A stretch of DNA of 7,346 nucleotides from assembly GCA_003550445.1 (NCBI GenBank), contig PUKG01000263.1:1-7346 (forward strand), read 5' to 3'. Shown here piece by piece: positions 1 through 4,389 of this stretch. Origin of the DNA: Halobacteroidaceae bacterium. Its GTDB lineage: Bacteria; Bacillota; Halanaerobiia; B1SED10-174. The translations under genes and the position numbers were made by a program. Below the pieces are notes generated by a model. It did not search any database. It had not been told where the DNA came from and worked only from the letters and a program-made list of their open reading frames with translations. Within the stretch, counting starts at the first letter, position 1. Each line of letters opens with the position of its first letter.

Positions 1-32
1 AACTGGGCATCTTCCAGATTATTTTTTACCAC
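1..32 (-). CDS. 5' end of an unidentified gene (partial, runs off the window)
   Basis: A near-perfect ribosome binding site (GGAGGTGA, about 37-44) is followed 7 nt after GGAGG by a GTG codon at 30-32. This opens a frame reading MVKNNLEDAQ to the window edge. A GTG two bases further upstream hits a stop after one codon, so it is not the start. Ten codons are too few to identify the product. The gene lies downstream of the rib operon terminator on the same strand, so it probably has its own promoter in 45-125. I see no convincing -35/-10 pair there, only an AT-rich stretch. The call rests on the binding site and the short open frame. Confidence 0.45.
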   Translation of the reverse strand, partial: MVKNNLEDAQ

Positions 33-127
33 ACAATCACCTCCATATACTAAATAAAAACTTATACAACCGAGTAAAAATTCCTTCCTGGATTTCTTTC
101 CCCGGCAAAAATATTTTCTTGCTAAAT

Positions 128-159
128 AAAAAAATCCCCCGCCCACTGGCGGAGGATTT
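128..159 (-). terminator. Intrinsic terminator of the rib operon
   Basis: On the minus strand a 12-bp stem (arms 148-159 and 132-143, one G-U wobble, 4-nt loop 144-147) is followed by a T-rich run (seven Ts, then ATTT). It begins a few bases after the ribH stop codon. The complement also ends in a T run (161-166), so it could work in both directions, but no plus-strand gene is seen to need it. Confidence 0.9.
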
Positions 160-164
160 ATTTT

Positions 165-626
165 TTAAAACTCTTTTTGTAAGTTTATCATTTCCAGTGC
201 AGTCATCGCTGCTTCCCAGCCCTTGTTTCCTGCTTTGCTTCCAGACCTTTCCACGGCCTGCTCAATTGAATCTGTGGTTATTACGCCAAAAACTACCGGT
301 TTCCCTGAATCAAGCCCCACTCGGGCTATGCCCTTCGCCACTTCATTACTGACAAAATCAAAATGAGGTGTACTGCCCCGGATAATTGCTCCCAGGCAGA
401 TAACTCCCTGGATTTCTTCCTTTGCGGCCATCTTTTGGGCCGCAAGGGGAATTTCAAATCCTCCCGGAACCCAGCAAACCTGGATGTTCTTTTCGTCAAC
501 CCCATGCCTTTTCAAAGAATCCAGGGCACCGCTTAGAAGTTTGCTGGAAAAAAATTCGTTGAAACGGCTGACCACTATCCCAACATTAATTCCCTTTCCT
601 GTAAGGTTTCCTTCATAAATTTTCAA
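165..626 (-). CDS. ribH: 6,7-dimethyl-8-ribityllumazine synthase
   Basis: Lumazine synthase condenses 5-amino-6-ribitylamino-uracil with 3,4-dihydroxy-2-butanone 4-phosphate to give 6,7-dimethyl-8-ribityllumazine, the penultimate step of riboflavin synthesis in the cytoplasm. The protein has 153 residues, the usual family length. Visible motifs are SRFNEF (20-25, substrate-stacking Phe22), VPGGFEIPLAA (53-63), GAIIRGSTPHFDFV (79-92, with catalytic His88), and Arg127 followed by KAGNKGWEAA (131-140). The start is a TTG at 624-626. It sits 7 nt after AGGAGGG and gives the family N-terminus KIYEGNLTGKG. The longer open frame up to 722 lies inside ribBA and matches nothing in the family. The gene overlaps the end of ribBA by 14 bp, which suggests translational coupling. 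It is the last gene of the operon. Confidence 0.96.
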   Translation of the reverse strand: MKIYEGNLTGKGINVGIVVSRFNEFFSSKLLSGALDSLKRHGVDEKNIQVCWVPGGFEIPLAAQKMAAKEEIQGVICLGAIIRGSTPHFDFVSNEVAKGIARVGLDSGKPVVFGVITTDSIEQAVERSGSKAGNKGWEAAMTALEMINLQKEF

Positions 627-1833
627 TATTTTTCCCTCCTGTAATTCCCTGTAGTAGGTGGCCCATTTTTTCTGCCTTTGTTTCCAGGTAACAAATGTTA
701 TCCTTACCTGGTTCAACATCAATGGGAACTCTCTCCGTTATTGAAAGACCGTAACCTTTTAACCCAACAATTTTCTGGGGATTGTTTGTAATCAGTTTTA
801 GTTTTTCCACTCCCAGGTCTTTTAGGATCTGCGCCCCCGCACCATAATCCCTGAGATCAGCCTTGAAACCAAGCTTCAAATTAGCCTCGACAGTATCCAT
901 GCCTTTTTCCTGTAAGCTATATGCTTTTATTTTATTGGCCAGCCCTATTCCCCGGCCTTCCTGCCTCATATATAGCAAAATTCCCGAACCTTCTTTGGCT
1001 ATCATTTCCATTGCTTTGTGAAGCTGGGTCTGGCAATCACACCGCTGAGAAGAAAAAACATCTCCTGTCAAACACTCTGAATGGACCCGGACCAGCATTT
1101 CTTCCTTGATCTCACCATAAACAAGGGCCAGGTGAGTCTGATCATTATAAATTTCCCGGTAAGCTATAGCCTTGAACTCTCCGAAAGCAGTTGGAAGATT
1201 GGCTTCACCTTCCCTTTTAACCAGCTCTCTTCTCCTCCGGAGGTATTCAATTAAAGCGGCAATGGTAACCATTTTTAAATTGTGTCGGGAACAGAATTCT
1301 TCCAGTTGAGGTAGCCTGGCCATTGTCCCGTCAGGGTTCATTATTTCGCAAATTACTCCTACCGGGGCTCTTCCGGCCAGTTTGGCCAGGTCAACTGCCG
1401 CTTCCGTATGCCCCGCCCTTTTCAAAACCCCTCCTTCCCGGGCAATGAGGGGGAAAATGTGGCCAGGCCTCGCCAGGTCCTCCGGTTTTGTTTCCTCGTT
1501 TACCAGGGCTTTGATTGTTTCGGCCCTGTCATGGGCAGAAATTCCCGTGGTTGTTCCCCTTTGGGCATCAACGGTAACGGTGAAAGCAGTATTCATTGTT
1601 TCGGTATTCTGAGGGGTCATTAACTCCAGGTTTAATTCTCGAGCCCTTGTCCCGGTAAGGGGCGCACAAACCATACCCCGACCATGGGTAACCATAAAAT
1701 TAATGTCTTCTGGAGTTACCAGATCCCCAGCCATTACCAGATCTCCTTCATTCTCCCGGTCCTCGTCATCTACAACCACCAACATTTTTCCTCTTTTTAT
1801 CTCTTCAATTCCTTCTTCTATACTGACAAGCAT
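613..1833 (-). CDS. ribBA: Bifunctional 3,4-dihydroxy-2-butanone 4-phosphate synthase / GTP cyclohydrolase II
   Basis: This fusion supplies both branches of riboflavin synthesis. The N-terminal half (about 1-200) makes 3,4-dihydroxy-2-butanone 4-phosphate from ribulose 5-phosphate. The C-terminal half (about 210-400) opens the GTP ring to the pyrimidine precursor. The first half shows DDEDRENEGD (22-31, metal-binding acidic loop), SAHDR (99-103), RPGHIFPL (122-129) and AGHTEAAVDL (140-149). The second half shows the zinc cysteines Cys254, Cys265 and Cys267 in a CLTGDVFSSQRCDC pattern, then RQEGRGIGL (290-298) and DYGAGAQILKDLG (329-341). The length is 406 residues, normal for the fusion. I chose the ATG at 1831-1833 because AGGGAGG lies upstream at proper spacing and the family begins near here; an ATG at 1858-1860 would add nine residues and overlap ribE. 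ribE ends 16 bp upstream. The stop is TGA and the gene overlaps ribH. Confidence 0.97.
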   Translation of the reverse strand: MLVSIEEGIEEIKRGKMLVVVDDEDRENEGDLVMAGDLVTPEDINFMVTHGRGMVCAPLTGTRARELNLELMTPQNTETMNTAFTVTVDAQRGTTTGISAHDRAETIKALVNEETKPEDLARPGHIFPLIAREGGVLKRAGHTEAAVDLAKLAGRAPVGVICEIMNPDGTMARLPQLEEFCSRHNLKMVTIAALIEYLRRRRELVKREGEANLPTAFGEFKAIAYREIYNDQTHLALVYGEIKEEMLVRVHSECLTGDVFSSQRCDCQTQLHKAMEMIAKEGSGILLYMRQEGRGIGLANKIKAYSLQEKGMDTVEANLKLGFKADLRDYGAGAQILKDLGVEKLKLITNNPQKIVGLKGYGLSITERVPIDVEPGKDNICYLETKAEKMGHLLQGITGGKNIENL

Positions 1834-1849
1834 ATCAGTCTTTCCTCCC

Positions 1850-2485
1850 TTAAAAACCATTTTCCAATAATTTCTCCAGGTCTAGTTTTCCCTTTTTCTT
1901 TCTTTCCAAAAACCTCTGGACGTAGCGAGCAAGAATATCACTCTCCAGGTTTACATGGGTCCCGGGCCTGACAACCTCAAGAGTTGTTTCAGCATGTGTA
2001 TGGGGAATAATTCCTACCATGAAATAATTATCCCCCAAACCGGCAACAGTAAGGCTGATCCCATCTACAGCCACAGATCCTCGTTCTACCGTATAATCCA
2101 GAAATTCCTCCGAGCATCTTACATATATTTCCCAGGCATTTCCCTTTTTCTTAACATCTTCCACAACACCAACTTCGTCCACGTGCCCCTGGACGATATG
2201 ACCTCCCAGGCGGGCTTTTAAGGTCAGGGCTCTTTCTAAATTAACCCTTTCTCCTCTGTTAAGCCTGGAAAGATTGGTCCGCTGAAAAGTTGCAGGCATT
2301 ACATCGGCGTAAAAATAATTTTCTTCCAGATCAGTTACTGTCAGGCAAACCCCGTTAACGGCTATGCTTTCTCCTAACCTGGTTTCTTTAATAACCCTTT
2401 TCGCTTCTACCTTCAAACGGAGATGGTCTTCCTTTTTCTTAATATCCTGCAAAATCCCTTTCTCTTCAATTATCCCTGTGAACAT
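1850..2485 (-). CDS. ribE: Riboflavin synthase, alpha chain
   Basis: The enzyme dismutates two molecules of 6,7-dimethyl-8-ribityllumazine to riboflavin and the pyrimidine diamine, the last step of the pathway. The 211-residue protein has the usual two tandem lumazine-binding barrels. Barrel 1 is about 1-90 with the classic MFTGIIEEKG start and NGVCLTV (44-50, including conserved Cys47). Barrel 2 is about 94-190 with GGHIVQGHVDEVG (94-106), DGISLTV (141-147) and IPHTHAETTL (160-169). The C-terminal tail of about 20 residues is Lys/Leu/Glu rich and probably the trimer-forming helix. The start ATG lies 20 bp inside the end of ribD, with a strong purine-rich binding site (GGAGGAGGGG) just before it, so translation is likely coupled to ribD. 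Some systems call this gene ribC. Confidence 0.97.
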   Translation of the reverse strand: MFTGIIEEKGILQDIKKKEDHLRLKVEAKRVIKETRLGESIAVNGVCLTVTDLEENYFYADVMPATFQRTNLSRLNRGERVNLERALTLKARLGGHIVQGHVDEVGVVEDVKKKGNAWEIYVRCSEEFLDYTVERGSVAVDGISLTVAGLGDNYFMVGIIPHTHAETTLEVVRPGTHVNLESDILARYVQRFLERKKKGKLDLEKLLENGF

Positions 2486-3536
2486 TTTCCCCCTCCTCCG
2501 GGTAATAAACCCCCATTATATCTTCCCCAAACCTTCTATGGGAAAAAAGTTTTAACTTTAGAGCTTCGCTTATATTTACAGGATTAATTTTATCCGTGAA
2601 ACCCCGGCCTTTTCCTCCAAGGATTTTTGGAGCGAAGAAAAGAAAAAACTTGTCAACTAAACCCCGGGAAATAAAATCCCCTGCCAGTTCTCCTCCGCCC
2701 TCAAGAAGAATGCTGCTTATTTTTTCCTTTCCCAACCTGTAAAGGATTTCCTCAGGGGCTTCATTTTTTTTAACTTGAAAAAGCCTGTGGGGAGGCTTTA
2801 ATTGAAATTTTTTTCCCGAAGAAAAAACCCAGGTTTCTCCCTGCTCCCAGATTTTTCTTTCCCCTGAAATTCGGTTCCCCCTATCAATGACTATTTTTAA
2901 AGGTTGATAAGAGCTTTCATCCAAGCGGCAGTTAAGTCGGGGATCGTCTGCAAGGACCGTTCCGCTGCCAACCATAATCCCCTGGTGCTTTTCCCGCAGC
3001 CTGTGAACTTCTTCCCGGGCTTCAGGTCCGGTAATCCAATTGGAAGAACCATCCTCGGCTGCAATTTTACCATCCAGGCTTAAGGCAAGTTTCAGGGAAA
3101 CAAAAGGTTTTTGCCCCTGGATATATTTAAAAAAGGCCTCGTTAAGGAGACGAGCTTCTTCTTCCATAACACCCACTTCCACTTCAATACCTGCTTGCCG
3201 CAGCTGAACAATACCCCGGCCCGCAATTTTTGGATTAGGGTCGACCATGGAACAAACAACCCTGTTTATCCCGGCTTTAATAATTTTGTCCGTGCAGGGA
3301 GGGGTTTTGCCTTGATGAGAACAAGGTTCAAGATTAACGTAAAGGGTTGCTCCCCTGCTTTCTCCTGCTTTATTTAGTGCATCTATTTCCGCATGGGGAC
3401 CTCCATATTTTCTATGCCACCCTTCCCCAATTATTTTCCCTTCCCTTACAACCACCGCTCCAACAAGGGGGTTAGGCGCAACTGCCCCTTTTCCCCTTTC
3501 GGCCAATACAAGTGCTCTCTGGATAAATTTTTGGAT
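2466..3536 (-). CDS. ribD: Bifunctional riboflavin-specific deaminase / 5-amino-6-(5-phosphoribosylamino)uracil reductase
   Basis: RibD deaminates, then reduces, the pyrimidine made by GTP cyclohydrolase II, using zinc and NADPH. Counted from the start used here (356 residues), the deaminase domain covers about 1-140. It has PNPLVGAVVV (21-30), the HAE zinc/catalytic motif (His48, Glu50) and the PCSHQGKTPPC zinc motif (Cys72, Cys81). The reductase domain covers about 144-350, with KPFVSLKLALSLDGKIA (143-159), SSNWITGPEAR (164-174) and a VGSGTVLADDPRLN stretch. The start is uncertain. The only upstream ATG/GTG/TTG codon in frame is a TTG at 3576-3578, inside the terminator hairpin and without a good binding site. 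A GGGAGG at 3545-3550 is followed 8 nt later by ATC (3534-3536), exactly where RibD proteins normally begin, so I place the start there. A reader accepting only standard start codons would use 3578. The gene ends with TGA and overlaps ribE by 20 bp. Confidence 0.95.
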   Translation of the reverse strand: MQKFIQRALVLAERGKGAVAPNPLVGAVVVREGKIIGEGWHRKYGGPHAEIDALNKAGESRGATLYVNLEPCSHQGKTPPCTDKIIKAGINRVVCSMVDPNPKIAGRGIVQLRQAGIEVEVGVMEEEARLLNEAFFKYIQGQKPFVSLKLALSLDGKIAAEDGSSNWITGPEAREEVHRLREKHQGIMVGSGTVLADDPRLNCRLDESSYQPLKIVIDRGNRISGERKIWEQGETWVFSSGKKFQLKPPHRLFQVKKNEAPEEILYRLGKEKISSILLEGGGELAGDFISRGLVDKFFLFFAPKILGGKGRGFTDKINPVNISEALKLKLFSHRRFGEDIMGVYYPEEGENVHRDN

Positions 3537-3559
3537 TTTTCTCGCCTCCCGGTATCTAA

Positions 3560-3592
3560 TAAAAAAAATAAGCCCCAAAAACTCGGGGCTTA
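3560..3592 (-). terminator. Riboswitch-controlled intrinsic terminator upstream of ribD
   Basis: On the minus strand an 8-bp stem (TAAGCCCC at 3585-3592 pairing with GGGGCTTA at 3569-3576, 8-nt loop 3577-3584) is followed by eight uninterrupted Ts (3561-3568). It sits between the FMN aptamer and the ribD binding site, as expected for an expression platform that stops transcription when FMN is bound. Its 5' arm contains GCCCCGA (3583-3589), the exact complement of TCGGGGC (3754-3760) in the aptamer's 5' strand. This gives a plausible alternative antiterminator pairing. Confidence 0.9.
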
Positions 3593-3608
3593 ATAAAATA
3601 TACGAAAA

Positions 3609-3633
3609 TTTTTGTCCAAAAAACAGACAAAAA
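3609..3633 (-). other. Accessory hairpin between FMN aptamer and terminator
   Basis: On the minus strand TTTTTGTC (3626-3633) pairs perfectly with GACAAAAA (3609-3616) around a 9-nt T-rich loop. The stem is weak (mostly A-U pairs) and lies directly after the aptamer. It may be a spacer, a transcription pause site or part of the switching structure. Its role is unknown; only the complementarity is seen. Confidence 0.5.
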
Positions 3634-3635
3634 AT

Positions 3636-3764
3636 GTCTTCTCCCTTCCAGACTATACTGTCGGCTCTGGATTCTCACCAGATCAACTCCCAGGAGGAGC
3701 TCGCGGGCTTTTTTCACCGCCGGTCAGGAATTGAGGGGTTCCCCTCTCACCTTGCCCCGAAGAC
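3636..3764 (-). promoter_or_regulatory. FMN riboswitch (RFN element) controlling the rib operon
   Basis: The minus strand carries the conserved RFN consensus almost end to end. In order these are TCTTCGGGGCAAGGTGA, the variable second helix, GACCGGCGGTGA, AGCCCGCGAGC, GATCTGGTGAGAATCCAGAG, CCGACAGTATAGTCTGGA and GGGAGAAGA. The closing P1 helix is GTCTTC (3759-3764) with GAAGAC (3636-3641). The aptamer binds FMN and, in Firmicutes, usually ends transcription early. The terminator 45 nt downstream fits this, so FMN should switch off ribD-ribE-ribBA-ribH. Confidence 0.98.
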
Positions 3765-3788
3765 TTCAATATTCAATTTTCTTTTTAT

Positions 3789-3816
3789 ATTATACCATCA
3801 AATTAGGAGAAATCAA
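3789..3816 (-). promoter_or_regulatory. Sigma-A-type promoter of the rib operon
   Basis: On the minus strand a perfect TATAAT (3789-3794) preceded by TGG (extended -10) lies 16 bp after TTGATT (3811-3816), which matches four of six bases of the -35 consensus. The start of transcription would fall near 3780-3783, about 20 nt before the FMN aptamer. The promoter begins a few bases past the stop codon of the AhpD-like gene. Confidence 0.8.
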
Positions 3817-3821
3817 ATTTT

Positions 3822-4352
3822 TTATTGCTCTTCTTCTAACTCTACCCCAAGGCCGTCAGCCATCCTGTTGACAAAATTAAAATAGGCCGTGACCTGGCAG
3901 ATATCAAGGATTTCCCGGTCAGAAAAACCAAGGTTTTTTAATTCGTCAGTATCATCATTGGAAACCTGTTCGGGATTACGGGTTAATTTGATGGAAAAAT
4001 CAAGAACGGCTGTAGTTTTCTCCGGGAGTCCCGCTTTCTTGTAATCCTTTATTATTTTGTCAACCAGTTCTTCGTCTTTAATGAGCCTTTGGAGCGCCGC
4101 TCCGTGGTGTTTTATTCAGTAGTGGCAGGAATTTTCTGCAGAAACCACCGTTGCAATCATCTCCCTCAGGCTCCTGGAAAGGGGTGAGCTGCCGAACATT
4201 ATTGTCCGGTAGTAATCCAGGTGGTTTTCCAAAGACCCGGGGTTAAGGGAATGGATTTTTAAAATATTGGGGAGCTTTCCTCCGAATTTTTCATAAATTC
4301 GGGCCATTTTCCCCCGGGCTTCATGTGCTTCAATCATTTTAATTCTGGCCAT
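3822..4352 (-). CDS. AhpD-like / CMD-family protein with a CxxU redox motif (candidate selenoprotein)
   Basis: Read with TGA (4116-4118) as selenocysteine, this gives a 176-residue protein of the AhpD-like 'peroxidase-related' branch of the CMD superfamily. Proteins of this fold are small all-helical, usually cytoplasmic thiol peroxidases or disulfide reductants acting through a CxxC pair. Visible signatures are LPNILKIHSLNP (27-38), MFGSSPLSR (52-60), Glu64, SAENSCHY-U (71-79), IKHHGAAL (80-87) and, near the C-terminus, TAYFNFVNRMADGLGVELE. The Glu-x11-Cys-x2-[Cys]-x3-His arrangement of AhpD is kept as Glu64, Cys76, Sec79 and His83. The start at 4350-4352 follows GGAAGGAG at good spacing; another ATG at 4398-4400 would add 16 basic residues overlapping the upstream gene. 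That gene ends 37 bp away, so the two are probably co-transcribed. No terminator is seen between this gene and the rib promoter. A pseudogene with a nonsense mutation is the main alternative. It is less likely because the remaining 97 codons are intact and family-like and the stop falls exactly on the redox cysteine. Confidence 0.87.
4081..4118 (-). promoter_or_regulatory. Candidate bacterial SECIS element with the recoded TGA
   Basis: Directly after the TGA (4116-4118) the minus strand has 12 nt, then a GC-rich 5-bp stem (GGAGC 4099-4103 with GCTCC 4091-4095) and a 3-nt GGC loop. The loop begins 17 nt after the TGA and has G at its first two positions. Both fit the loose bacterial SECIS rules recognised by SelB. 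A further CC/GG pairing (4106-4107 with 4086-4087) across an internal loop could lengthen the stem. The hairpin also encodes GAAL of the conserved HHGAAL segment, so coding pressure shapes it too. Confidence 0.7.
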
Positions 4353-4389
4353 ACTTAAGCTCCTTCCTTTTCCTCGCCTGGTTTTCACC

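Noticed and set aside
45..125. Promoter for the gene at the left edge
   Set aside because: TATAAG and TATAT stretches exist, but no -35 hexamer lies at a proper distance, so I cannot support a promoter call.
627..722. N-terminal extension of RibH
   Set aside because: These 32 codons lie inside ribBA and match nothing in lumazine synthase. A TTG with a strong binding site at 624-626 gives the normal length.
119..2555. Plus-strand open frames opposite the rib genes
   Set aside because: All lie antisense to confidently identified genes, and none has a recognisable product.
3634..3885. Plus-strand open frame of 83 codons over the riboswitch
   Set aside because: It covers the complement of the FMN aptamer and the end of the AhpD-like gene, both of which explain the sequence.
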